Below are positions 34,926 to 43,812 of a stretch of 64,000 bases of DNA, piece after piece. How positions within the stretch are numbered: position 1 is the stretch's first letter; every line of letters starts with the position of its first letter. Under the pieces are notes generated by a model. The model had not been told where the DNA came from, did not search any database, and worked only from the letters and a program-made list of their open reading frames with translations. The stretch spans positions 173,115-237,114 of the forward strand of contig NZ_JAHESF010000010.1 in assembly GCF_018598225.1 (NCBI RefSeq). The letters are read 5' to 3'. Position numbers and translations under genes: made by a program. The DNA comes from Chryseosolibacter histidinae. GTDB taxonomy: Bacteria > Bacteroidota > Bacteroidia > Cytophagales > Cyclobacteriaceae.

Positions 34926-37439
34926 TCAATTGTGCCGCAGCACATCCACCGGGTTCTTTCGCGCGGCATTCAGCAGCACAGACGATACGGTGGCCAGCAG
35001 GATCACGATCAATATCAGCACCGGGATGGCGTAATGCCACCATCCGAATGAAAAGCCCGGGGCAAATTTGGCGAGATACTGACGCACAGGATAGATGGCC
35101 AGCGGAATACCAAGCACCACGGAAAGCGTCATGTGCCGCGCCGTAGACAACATGAGCATACCACTGACATCCACCATGCTTGCGCCATACACCTTCCGGA
35201 TCACAACCTCTCTTTGCTTCTGTAGCGCCTTGTTATCAATAGCGCCAAGAAGTCCAAGACAGGCAATGAAAATGGCGAGCACAGTAAAAACGATGATCTG
35301 GTTACGGGTCACTTTTTCGTAGCTGTAGTGACGGTTCATGTGGTCTTCCAGAAAACTCCAGCGGAAAAGCTTGCCGGGAAATAATTCCCTGTAGGAGGTC
35401 TCCAGTCCGGCCAACGTGCTATCAAGATTTTTGTGTGGTATGCGAAGGGAGATCTTGTGCCGTTGAAAACCTGTCAGTGCGCTGCCATACGTCAGAATGA
35501 TACGACTGTGGCCCAGGGCATCGCGATCCTGGTCTGCCTCCACATGCCTGAACAAGGTTTTTTCCTGGAAGCTCCTGATCACACCAACGATCGTGGCATC
35601 CTGTTTTTCTTCACCGCGCCGGGTCCATACGGAGAGTGTCTTCCCGACGGCCTGTGCAGCATCGGATAATCCGAGAAATTCAACCATGGCCTCGCTCACG
35701 ATGATGGCGGAGGAGTCTCCGATACCGGTAGCAGAGAAATTTCTGCCGGCCACCAGCTCGATGCCGTAGAAAGGAATGAAGCCTGCATCCACGCCCCCGG
35801 TGCTGTGCGCCAGGAAAGCACGGCTATCACTTTCTTTCCAGAAAACCACTACCGACCAGGCATCGTCACCGGTAATGTGCGTGCTGGTGGTCAGCTGCTC
35901 CACCCCGGCAAACGTCTCACATTGACGCACGAAAAAATCCAGGTCTTTCCTGCTCGCGTTGGCCGGTGCATCGATCACTACCACATCACGCCTGTCGATG
36001 CCCATGGAGCTGTTGAGCACTGCATCGAGCTGCCGGTAGACAGCGAAGGCATAAACCACCAGCACGATGGCTGATGTATACTGAAAGACGACCAGGGTCT
36101 TTCCCAGAACGGTCTCATTGTTCTTCCATTTCACGGAGGTCATCAAAGCATGGGGCGTGCGATTAAGGGTGACCAGCGCAGCATACGCCGCTGGCGCGAA
36201 AATACCCGTCACCAGCATAGCGGTCATCACAAGTGCGGTTTGCACTGGAATGTCTGCGGGCGAAGGCACATAAAAATGAAGGTAAACCTGGAGGGGGTAC
36301 CGGAAGAGCTTAATGAACACAACGGCCAGCAGGCATGCGATAACGTTGATCAGCAATGACTCCAGCGCAAACTGCCTGATAAAATCCAAGGGGCGCGCGC
36401 CCGCGTTTTTTCGCGTGATCAGCTCCTTGATCCTTTTTCCATGGGATGCCATGATCAGGTTCACATAGTTGATCCAGGCCATCGCCAGGATGATGAGCGG
36501 CACCACATTGAGGAAGCGCAACGTGTCCCGTGATTTGGCAAAGTGATGGTCGCCCGAGAATTTTGAAAAAGGTATGTCTTGCAGCGGCTGAAGATACGAG
36601 CTCAGCTTTACCCGTGACGTATTATATCCTGACTCACGCACCACCGGTTCCCAGTGTTGAGTGTTAAATCCGTTAAGTCTCTTCTCCAACGCGAGGCGAT
36701 CTGTTCCCGTCCGCAATCTAAAATAAGTGTGCGCCTCCGCCGTGAAAGGAGTTACATCGATCTTTTTCCGGATGAGCATGTCCGATGCCACCGCCTCGAG
36801 CTTCATGTGTGTGTTGGCCGGAAGGTTTTTGAAAACACCGGTAATGTGGAACACCACGGTATCGTGTATGAATAACTGTCTGCCTATGGGCGATCCATGA
36901 CCAAAATGACGGAGGGCAAAATCTTCAGACACCACCAGCGACCCCGGTTCGGCCAGCACCTGCTCCGGATCGCCTGAAACCAGTGGCAGGCCAAAAAAGG
37001 AAAACACGTTAGGATCGGCGTATGCGAAATGCTCACCCTGAAACAATACCTTCTCTCCTGTTGTGTTGATAACAGCGGCCGTAAAGTCCTTGCCGTGCGG
37101 CATGCCGGCGCGGGTGAAATTCTGCTGGTAGAATACACGGGTGAACGATTCTACTTCAGTGAACTCAGACCCGATGGTATGCGCCACCCCGGGATGTGAG
37201 GTTGCCATCACATCGCTGCTCCATTCATCGTTTTTGTTCAGCTGATTCCATACGATGCCGAAACGAACGATGCGATCGTAGTCGCGGATGAACTGCTCGC
37301 TGGCGAGCTCATGTCGCGTATAAGGCCACAGCACAAAAAACACGGTGAAGCCGGCGGCGAGGCCCAGCACGTTGATCAATGACATGAGCGGGCTCCTGGC
37401 CAGCAGGCGCAACGCGAGTTTGAGATAACTGGAGATCAT
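34926..37439 (-). CDS. ABC transporter permease with two FtsX/MacB_PCD units
   Basis: 837 residues from ATG at 37439 (MISSYLKLALRLLARSPLMSLINVLGLAAGF); a 31-codon extension upstream is not family-like. TM1 is at about 20-42, then a MacB_PCD domain (YDRIVRFGIVWNQ), an FtsX unit with 'KRIKELITRKNAGAR' near residue 360, a second periplasmic domain and a second FtsX unit with 'KQREVVIRKVYGAS' near 745. The first FtsX motif deviates (ELITRKNAG instead of EIGVRKVLG). No ATPase gene is adjacent. Related by layout to the permeases at 8307 and 1. Confidence 0.92.
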   Translation of the reverse strand: MISSYLKLALRLLARSPLMSLINVLGLAAGFTVFFVLWPYTRHELASEQFIRDYDRIVRFGIVWNQLNKNDEWSSDVMATSHPGVAHTIGSEFTEVESFTRVFYQQNFTRAGMPHGKDFTAAVINTTGEKVLFQGEHFAYADPNVFSFFGLPLVSGDPEQVLAEPGSLVVSEDFALRHFGHGSPIGRQLFIHDTVVFHITGVFKNLPANTHMKLEAVASDMLIRKKIDVTPFTAEAHTYFRLRTGTDRLALEKRLNGFNTQHWEPVVRESGYNTSRVKLSSYLQPLQDIPFSKFSGDHHFAKSRDTLRFLNVVPLIILAMAWINYVNLIMASHGKRIKELITRKNAGARPLDFIRQFALESLLINVIACLLAVVFIKLFRYPLQVYLHFYVPSPADIPVQTALVMTAMLVTGIFAPAAYAALVTLNRTPHALMTSVKWKNNETVLGKTLVVFQYTSAIVLVVYAFAVYRQLDAVLNSSMGIDRRDVVVIDAPANASRKDLDFFVRQCETFAGVEQLTTSTHITGDDAWSVVVFWKESDSRAFLAHSTGGVDAGFIPFYGIELVAGRNFSATGIGDSSAIIVSEAMVEFLGLSDAAQAVGKTLSVWTRRGEEKQDATIVGVIRSFQEKTLFRHVEADQDRDALGHSRIILTYGSALTGFQRHKISLRIPHKNLDSTLAGLETSYRELFPGKLFRWSFLEDHMNRHYSYEKVTRNQIIVFTVLAIFIACLGLLGAIDNKALQKQREVVIRKVYGASMVDVSGMLMLSTARHMTLSVVLGIPLAIYPVRQYLAKFAPGFSFGWWHYAIPVLILIVILLATVSSVLLNAARKNPVDVLRHN

Positions 37440-37536
37440 AGCTTGAGGGGGATTTAACGTGATAACCCAAAGAATGAAACAGCCGGATTCTCGTTCTAAC
37501 GCGCGGACGCCCAAAGAGTTGTGGGAGGGCATCTAT

Positions 37537-37579
37537 AAAAAACCGCGTACCCAGGATCCCGTAAAGGCGTTATCCTGGG
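37537..37579 (-). terminator. Intrinsic terminator behind the GH92 gene
   Basis: CCCAGGAT (37550-37557) and ATCCTGGG (37572-37579) form a perfect 8-bp stem with a 14-base loop. On the minus strand a run of six T follows seven bases after the stem. It ends transcripts coming from the GH92 gene. Confidence 0.7.
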
Positions 37580-37665
37580 CACACGTTAACTAAAATCTCC
37601 TACTAAAATAAAGGAACGGTTTTACAGGTTGGCGACCACAGGCGGGTAACAATAGGTTAACTGCA

Positions 37666-39963
37666 TCACCGCTGTCCCGAAAATGAATAAGGAACATCTT
37701 CCTGCCGGGTGCCACGCTGCAGGTTAGGCTTCGCTGACATGCCAAAATCGATCACAGCCCCTTTCATGAGCGCGGCATGGCTCAGCCAGGTCTTCGAATA
37801 AGGCTTCCCGTCAACCGAAACGGAATTCACATAGCGGTTGGCGGCGTTGTTATCGGGTGCCCTGATCACGATCTTCTTCCCGTTCTCCAGCTGTAAGGTC
37901 ATCTTTTTAAAGAGCGGCGCACCGATCACGTACTGGTCTGTTCCCGGGCATACGGGATAAAAGCCCATCGAAGAGAACACATACCACGCCGAGGTCTGGC
38001 CGTTGTCTTCATCGCCACAATAGCCATCGGGCGTTGCTGCATACAAACGGTTCATCACTTCACGCAGCCAGTATTGCGACTTCCACGGCTGGCCCGCATA
38101 GTTGTAGAGGTAGGTCATGTGCTGGATGGGCTGGTTGCCGTGTGCGTAGTTGCCCATGTTCATGATCTGCATTTCACGGATCTCATGAATGACGAAGCCG
38201 TAATACGATTCATCAAAAACGGGTGGCACCACAAAGACCGAATCGAGCATCTTCACAAACTCGTTCTTTCCACCCATCAGCCCGATCAGTCCTTCAACAT
38301 CATGGAACACGCTCCAGGTGTAATGCCAGCTGTTGCCTTCGGTAAAGGCATCGCCCCACTTGAACGGATTGAAGGGCTTCTGAAAGGTGCCATCGCTGTT
38401 GCGGCCACGCATGAGCTTCGTCTCGGCGTCGAACAGGTTCCGGTAGTGCTGGCAACGTTTGGCAAAACGGTCGATCTCCTCCTGCGGGCGGTTCAATGCT
38501 TTCGCAAGCTGCCAGATGGTAAAATCATCGTATGCATATTCCAGTGTACGTGCTGCATTCTCATTGATCTTCACATCGTAAGGTATGTAGCCGAGCTTGT
38601 TATAATAAGCAACGCCCTCGCGTCCCACCGAGCTCAGGGGGCCCTCGTTCTCGGTGTTCTTCAAAATACCCTCGTACAGCGCCTGGATGTCGTAACCTCT
38701 GACTCCTTTCAAATAAGCATCTGCGATGATGGAGGCTGAGTTCGATCCGATCATGCAATCACGATGGCCCGGGCTCGCCCATTCCGGCAGCCACCCGCTT
38801 TCTTTGTAGGTGTTCACAAGGCCTTCCATGATCTGTGCATTCAGGGAAGGATACATCAGGTTGAAGAAGGGGAACACAGCCCTGAACGTGTCCCAGAATC
38901 CGTTATCGGTAAAAAGATATCCGGGCAGTACTTTGCCGTTGTAAGGACTGTAATGCACTATTTTTCCTGCCGCATCTGTTTCGTAAAATTTGCGGGGAAA
39001 CAACAGCACGCGGTAGAGGCACGAATAAAACGTGCGCACCTGCTCCTCAGAACCTCCCTCTGGCTGCAGGCGTGAGAGCTCCTTGTTCCAGGCAGCTTTC
39101 GCCTTCTGTTTCAGGGTCTCGAAATCATCGCGACCGAGCTCTTTCAGGTTCAGCGCTGCCTGCTCATGGCTGATGAACGACGAGGCGATGCGGGCGTGCA
39201 CCTTCTCCCCTTTTTTAGTCCTGAACGTGAGCACGGCTCCTGCCTGATCTCCTTCGTATTCCAGCAAATTCCTTTCGAGTGCATATTCGCGTTTATCTTT
39301 TTGCACCTGCTTTCCGCGCCATACTGCGGTGGCGTTGAAAGGTTTGTCGAACTCGATCACAAAATAATTCCTGAAGTTGTCAGGCACACCATCACTGTTC
39401 TTTGTGCTGAAGCCGATGATCCTGTTCGCCTCCGGAATGATTTTGATGTATGATCCTTTATCGAGGGCATCAATCACGATATGAGCGCTGTCTGTTTGCG
39501 GGAAGGTAAACCTGAAGATGGCGGCGCGTTCGGTGGGCACGATCTCCGTGGTCACGTTATGGTCAGCCAGGTAAACACTGTAATAATAAGGTCGCGCAGT
39601 TTCTGCTTTATGCGAAAACCAGCTTGCGCGTTCGTCTTCACTGAACCGGAGCTTTCCGGTAACGGGCATCACGGCAAACTGTCCGTAGTCGTTGATCCAG
39701 GGACTGGGCTGATGTGTTTGCTTGAAACCCCGGATGCGGTCAGCGTTATAAGTATAAGCCCAGCCGTCGCCCATTCTGCCCGTCTGCGGCATCCAGAAGT
39801 TCATTCCCCAGGGCAGCGCGATGGCCGGATAAGTGTTACCGGTCGAGAGGCTGGGCTTCGACGCCGTGCCCATCAAAGGATTTACCAGGTCGGCTGGGTC
39901 TGTGGTCTGAGCCTTGAGTGTTATGAAACATAAACAGGAAAGAACAATGGCGATGATTTTCAT
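37666..39963 (-). CDS. GH92 family alpha-mannosidase (exported)
   Basis: A 765-residue enzyme with the signal peptide MKIIAIVLSCLCFITLKAQ. GH92 motifs: 'VNPLMGT', 'GNTYPAIALPWGMNFW', 'IRGFKQTHQPSPWINDYGQFAVMP' (N-terminal beta domain), 'FTDNGFWDTFRAVFPFFNLMYP', 'GDAFTEGNSWHYTWSVFHD' and 'GYCGDEDNGQTSAWYVFSSMGFYPVCPG' (barrel; the Glu and Asp residues are the catalytic acid and base region by family knowledge). GH92 enzymes are Ca-dependent exo-mannosidases acting mainly on N-glycans and yeast mannan. It is a single gene with a terminator. The linkage cannot be assigned from sequence. Confidence 0.95.
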   Translation of the reverse strand: MKIIAIVLSCLCFITLKAQTTDPADLVNPLMGTASKPSLSTGNTYPAIALPWGMNFWMPQTGRMGDGWAYTYNADRIRGFKQTHQPSPWINDYGQFAVMPVTGKLRFSEDERASWFSHKAETARPYYYSVYLADHNVTTEIVPTERAAIFRFTFPQTDSAHIVIDALDKGSYIKIIPEANRIIGFSTKNSDGVPDNFRNYFVIEFDKPFNATAVWRGKQVQKDKREYALERNLLEYEGDQAGAVLTFRTKKGEKVHARIASSFISHEQAALNLKELGRDDFETLKQKAKAAWNKELSRLQPEGGSEEQVRTFYSCLYRVLLFPRKFYETDAAGKIVHYSPYNGKVLPGYLFTDNGFWDTFRAVFPFFNLMYPSLNAQIMEGLVNTYKESGWLPEWASPGHRDCMIGSNSASIIADAYLKGVRGYDIQALYEGILKNTENEGPLSSVGREGVAYYNKLGYIPYDVKINENAARTLEYAYDDFTIWQLAKALNRPQEEIDRFAKRCQHYRNLFDAETKLMRGRNSDGTFQKPFNPFKWGDAFTEGNSWHYTWSVFHDVEGLIGLMGGKNEFVKMLDSVFVVPPVFDESYYGFVIHEIREMQIMNMGNYAHGNQPIQHMTYLYNYAGQPWKSQYWLREVMNRLYAATPDGYCGDEDNGQTSAWYVFSSMGFYPVCPGTDQYVIGAPLFKKMTLQLENGKKIVIRAPDNNAANRYVNSVSVDGKPYSKTWLSHAALMKGAVIDFGMSAKPNLQRGTRQEDVPYSFSGQR

Positions 39964-40005
39964 GTACAGGGTTTTTATTTGGGGACGAAGGTAGTGAAAA
40001 AATGC

Positions 40006-40183
40006 AGTTGCCGGTGATCGGTTGCCGGTTACCGGTTGCCAGTTGAGGTGGGGGTAGGCATCCGCGTTTGGTGTTCATTTCAAATAACCGTGAGAGACAA
40101 GTTGCAGGTAGAAGCAGCACCCAATGAACTGAAAATCGCAGGAGTGGTCCACGCTGCACGCCGGCAACCGGCAACTGGCAACA
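40006..40183. repeat. Inverted pair of heptad arrays, family F2 (GGTTGCC)
   Basis: The left arm (40006-40047) has six units: AGTTGCC, GGTGATC, GGTTGCC, GGTTACC, GGTTGCC, AGTTGAG. The right arm (40163-40183) is GGCAACC, GGCAACT, GGCAACA. The core is about 115 bp. It lies in the 274-bp gap between the GH92 and DUF5916 genes. Confidence 0.75.
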
Positions 40184-40237
40184 AGTTGAAAGTGAATTCG
40201 TCTTGAGCCTGGTGATATGATTCGACCGTGGACCAAT

Positions 40238-42880
40238 TCACAACACAAACCGGTACGTAAACTTTAACAGGAAAATATTGTACGGCTTCTCGCTGAAGTT
40301 GAACCGGTACCGTTCGTAGAGCGGGCCGGACTGATCATAGAATTCGCCGTTCCTTTCGGTGGTCCATACAAGGAAGAAAGTGGATCCCGGAATGTACTCC
40401 CACCGCATCACCATGTTGGAGCGGAACTGACCAAAGTTGAAATCGGGTTTGTCGAAATTATAATCGGCCACAAGATCGCTGTTCTCATCCACCTGATATT
40501 CATCCTCATCCGGCGTAAGCCAATGGCTGGAGATCTGCTCATAACGGCTCGTATAGGCGCGGGCGGTAGAATTGGTGATGTACTTGAACCTGTCGTACTT
40601 TCCCGAGGTACCGAAGGGCTGCCCGTAATACTGCAATGAAAGGTTGGGTGTGATCATGTACGTCAGGCGCATGGTGAGACGCGCTGTGGTCTGATCGATC
40701 TCTCCCACCACATACCTGTTCTCACCATTCACATCGCTGGTGGCCACATACTGCATCTGGTTGTTGTTAAAGCCCAGGCTCGGCGCCAGAGAGATGTTGA
40801 GGGCATTCACAGGCCTGTACACAAATTCGAAATCGAGGTTGGCACTTCGTAAATAATGTTCGAAACCCCATTGCCATTGCGGATTCACCACCACATAGAA
40901 CTTCTTGCGTGAATCAGTGGTGGCAAAGATCCAGTAATCGAGCGATCCGGGGTAACGAAGCGCAGGACCACCGCGCAGGTCGGCATTGGAAGCGCGACGC
41001 ACCTGGTAAGTGGAGCCCATGCTGAGGCGCCAGAAATTTTTGAACTGCACATGCGCATTCAGGTTGTACCATTCATTCAGGTTACGCCTGTCGAAATCCC
41101 ACTCCGCCGACTGGTTCACATTGTATCGCTGCCATCGCGCAAAGCCACGTATCTCCTGCACGCGGTATTGCATCCACCACCATTGCGTGATGTTGTCGGT
41201 CTGGGCCAGGAACCCGACATCGTTCAGCTCCAGCGCGGGAGACGAATAGGCAAGGCCCAGGTCTGAGATCAGGTTGCCGTTCTTTTTGCCGATCACCAGC
41301 GTGCCTCCGGTTCCCGTCAACGAACGACGCTGCTCATCCACAGTAGCATGATCGTTGTCGGGTCGCTGAAAATAACGCTCCGACGATCGTTGCGTGCTGG
41401 TAATGGCTTCCGCGCTTCCCCGCACATGGCTCGTGAACGTTCTGGCGTTGACATAGTACGTGCGCGCTTTCCAGTGATGCACCAGGTCCAGTCCGCCGGT
41501 GTAGGCATCGTCATGGAGCCAGCGCAGGCGTTGATCTTTGATATCGCGATTTACAGCGGTGAAAATTCCGCCCACTACGGTATTGCCTTTGTTGATGTCC
41601 TGCTGTGCCCGTGCCACAAAATAATTTGTTGTAGGCTCCACGATCTGCCTTCCTCTCACGCCCAGGCTGTCGGTTTTGGCAAACTCCGGAGCGGTAACAG
41701 TTTCCAGCAGCCCCCACGAAAATCCTTTTTTATTCTTGCCTGTGAGCTTGGCCGCGCCCAGTATGGTGGTCTGCCGGATCACCTGCGTATGTTCCGTCAC
41801 GTCATCGTCATCATCCTCGGGATCCGTTTCAGCAGGTGTCTGCGGTGTGCGGCCTATGCGGCGTGAGTAGAAAATATTATTGCTGTTGAACCAGGGGTTC
41901 AGGGGAAAATCGAGGATGTTGTTGCCTTCGATGAAAAATGGCCGCCGTTCCTGGAAGAAGAGCTCGAAGGCGGAGAGGTTTACCTGCGAAGGGTCTGCCT
42001 CCACCTGGCCGAAGTCAGGGTTCACGGTGAGGTCAAGCGTAATATCGCTGGTGATGCCTATCTTGGCGTCGAGCCCTACATCTACCGCTGACGCGTGACC
42101 TGTTCTGAACGGGTTCCCTTCTTCTTCGGCAAACGTTTCTGTCTTGGCCAGCACATACGGCTGGATCTCCAACTGCTTCTGGGGTTTGATACCTTTTATG
42201 CCCTTCAGGTCGCCGAACAGGTGCACCCAGCCCCCGATCTCCGGCGGAATGTACTGCCACACCGAGTTTTCCTGGTTGCGAAAAAAATTACGCTGAATCT
42301 GCAGGCCCCAGATAAGCTCAGGTTTGTTGGCAAACCGAAGCTGGCTGAGTGGTATGCGAAGCTCGGCTACCCAGCCTTCGGCGTCGATGCTGGTCTTCAG
42401 GTACCAGATCGGGTCCCAGCTGTTGTCCCAGATATCGCCGTTGTTGGATACATACTGGTCACCTTTCACGCCCGACACAGAAGGGGTGAAAGAGAACGCC
42501 GTACGCTTATCATAGTAGCTGTCGATATTGATCTCCACCCAGTCGCCTTCAAAGCCATCGCGGCGCGACATCCGGCTGACGATCTTGTCCGGCTCGGGGT
42601 CGTAGCATTTGAAAGCTACGTAGAGGTTTTTGGCATCGTAGAGGATCTTGAAAAGTGTTTTTACCGAAGCTGGCTTGTTCTTATTGGGGAAGATCTGTTT
42701 GAAATCACCGCCACCCCAGGGCACCTGCTGCCAGGCGGCATCGTTGAGTTGTCCGTCGATGTGCGGTGGCTCGCCCTGCACATGCGCTGTTGTATAAGAT
42801 TTGAGGGTGTCGGGCGCCTGTGCAAGTAACAGGTGGCTGCAGCCTATGAGCAGCCCGGCGATGAGGGGGTTTAGGGTCAT
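40238..42880 (-). CDS. Exported DUF5916 protein with N-terminal CBM9-like domain
   Basis: An 880-residue protein with a signal peptide (IAGLLIGCSHLLLAQ). The N-terminal domain (about 35-215: PHIDGQLNDAAWQQVPW, TLFKILYDAKNLYVAFKCYDP, DWVEINIDSYYDKRTAFSFTPSVSG, WVAELRIPLSQLRF) is a family-9 carbohydrate-binding-like fold. The rest is DUF5916, with 'TLDLTVNPDFGQVEADPSQVNLSAFELFFQERRPFFIEG' and alternating strands to the C-terminal FTYRFVL, which suggests an outer-membrane beta-barrel. An Asp/Glu-rich loop (DPEDDDDD) lies near residue 358. The function is unknown; these proteins are widespread in Bacteroidota. Confidence 0.9.
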   Translation of the reverse strand: MTLNPLIAGLLIGCSHLLLAQAPDTLKSYTTAHVQGEPPHIDGQLNDAAWQQVPWGGGDFKQIFPNKNKPASVKTLFKILYDAKNLYVAFKCYDPEPDKIVSRMSRRDGFEGDWVEINIDSYYDKRTAFSFTPSVSGVKGDQYVSNNGDIWDNSWDPIWYLKTSIDAEGWVAELRIPLSQLRFANKPELIWGLQIQRNFFRNQENSVWQYIPPEIGGWVHLFGDLKGIKGIKPQKQLEIQPYVLAKTETFAEEEGNPFRTGHASAVDVGLDAKIGITSDITLDLTVNPDFGQVEADPSQVNLSAFELFFQERRPFFIEGNNILDFPLNPWFNSNNIFYSRRIGRTPQTPAETDPEDDDDDVTEHTQVIRQTTILGAAKLTGKNKKGFSWGLLETVTAPEFAKTDSLGVRGRQIVEPTTNYFVARAQQDINKGNTVVGGIFTAVNRDIKDQRLRWLHDDAYTGGLDLVHHWKARTYYVNARTFTSHVRGSAEAITSTQRSSERYFQRPDNDHATVDEQRRSLTGTGGTLVIGKKNGNLISDLGLAYSSPALELNDVGFLAQTDNITQWWWMQYRVQEIRGFARWQRYNVNQSAEWDFDRRNLNEWYNLNAHVQFKNFWRLSMGSTYQVRRASNADLRGGPALRYPGSLDYWIFATTDSRKKFYVVVNPQWQWGFEHYLRSANLDFEFVYRPVNALNISLAPSLGFNNNQMQYVATSDVNGENRYVVGEIDQTTARLTMRLTYMITPNLSLQYYGQPFGTSGKYDRFKYITNSTARAYTSRYEQISSHWLTPDEDEYQVDENSDLVADYNFDKPDFNFGQFRSNMVMRWEYIPGSTFFLVWTTERNGEFYDQSGPLYERYRFNFSEKPYNIFLLKFTYRFVL

Positions 42881-43299
42881 GAAAGGATTTTCCTTGTGCT
42901 GTTTATCTGGCTCCTTTAGCAGCTACAAATCATCTTCATCATAACAACGGAGGGAAGTTGTCAGACCTGCGAACTATTCTTTTGCTTTAACGGGATGGCG
43001 GGGTGGTTAGTATAATGAATGAGGAAGTTTATTGTGGAAGAACCGGATAAGGTTTGAAATCGGAAGGTTAGGGTTTAAAGTTTCAAGTTTCAAGTTTAAA
43101 GTTAAGGTTTCAAGTTTCAAGTTTAAGGTTTAAGGTTTCAAGTTTTGTGGTGTCTGCATGACTGTTTTGTTCATCCATTGGATGCATTCCGTCGAGAAAA
43201 CACCTGACCTGAACTTTAAACTTTAAACTTCAAATTTTCAACCGATATAAATCAATCGTTTAATATCCCTATCTTTAAGTAAACCCCAAACCCACTCCT
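42881..43299. other. Divergent intergenic region with F1 heptads
   Basis: 419 bp between the DUF5916 and TerB-like genes. Besides the heptad pair it holds a possible -7-like element TATCTTTA (43270-43277), 23 bp before the TerB-like start and one mismatch from TAnnTTTG. No gene is seen. Confidence 0.45.
43072..43239. repeat. Inverted pair of heptad arrays, family F1 (GGTTTAA/AGTTTCA)
   Basis: The left arm (43072-43147) has eleven units (GGTTTAA, AGTTTCA, AGTTTAA), one of them shortened to 6 bp. The right arm (43212-43239) has AACTTTA twice, AACTTCA, AATTTTC. The core is about 64 bp. This is the longest array in the window. Confidence 0.8.
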
Positions 43300-43644
43300 A
43301 TGACAGACACCACCAGAATTGAGCATTTCCGCAATCTCGTCTCGCTAGTGGCCGCAGATGGCAAGATCCAGGATACTGAAAAAGCCGCACTTTCGAAGAT
43401 CGCCTACGAGCAGGGCATTCCGCTTGACCGGTTCAATGTGATGCTGCAAAAGGCCAACGAATACAAATACCTCATCCCGCAAAACCAGAAAGAACGGGAG
43501 AAACAGCTCGGTGAAATGATCGAAGTTGCGATGGTAGACGGAGAGTTTGCGCCCGCGGAGCTCGATCTTATCGGCATGGTTGCCGGCAAGCTGGGCTTCA
43601 GCAGGGAAGACTTCGATGTGATCCTGAAAAAATACAAGGGATGA
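43300..43644 (+). CDS. TerB-like small helical protein
   Basis: A 114-residue soluble all-helical protein. The motifs 'HFRNLVSLVAADGKIQDTEKAALSKIAYEQGIP' and 'MIEVAMVDGEFAPAELDLIGMVAGKLGF' each have the acidic DG-x-hydrophobic-x-x-x-E pattern of TerB domains, which bind metal ions. Proteins of this family occur with tellurite-resistance and stress systems, but no other ter gene is near, so a role in tellurite resistance should not be assumed. It precedes a PAS kinase on the same strand with 168 bp between them. Confidence 0.85.
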   Translation: MTDTTRIEHFRNLVSLVAADGKIQDTEKAALSKIAYEQGIPLDRFNVMLQKANEYKYLIPQNQKEREKQLGEMIEVAMVDGEFAPAELDLIGMVAGKLGFSREDFDVILKKYKG

Positions 43645-43812
43645 TCAGCGCTCTTCGGCAATACGTCCACAGCCACCATCACGGATAGTCTGCCTTTTTT
43701 ACCGGGCATTATTTTTTTCAAATCCTTTACGGCAGCGGCTTTACCTCGTCAATGCCCGATGCTGCCGGATCTTTATTTCTTACGACAACCTGTCATAAAC
43801 ACCTACGTCAAA

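Noticed and set aside
43072..43239. Heptad arrays as a CRISPR array
   Set aside because: Units are 7 bp with no spacers between them, and no cas gene is present.
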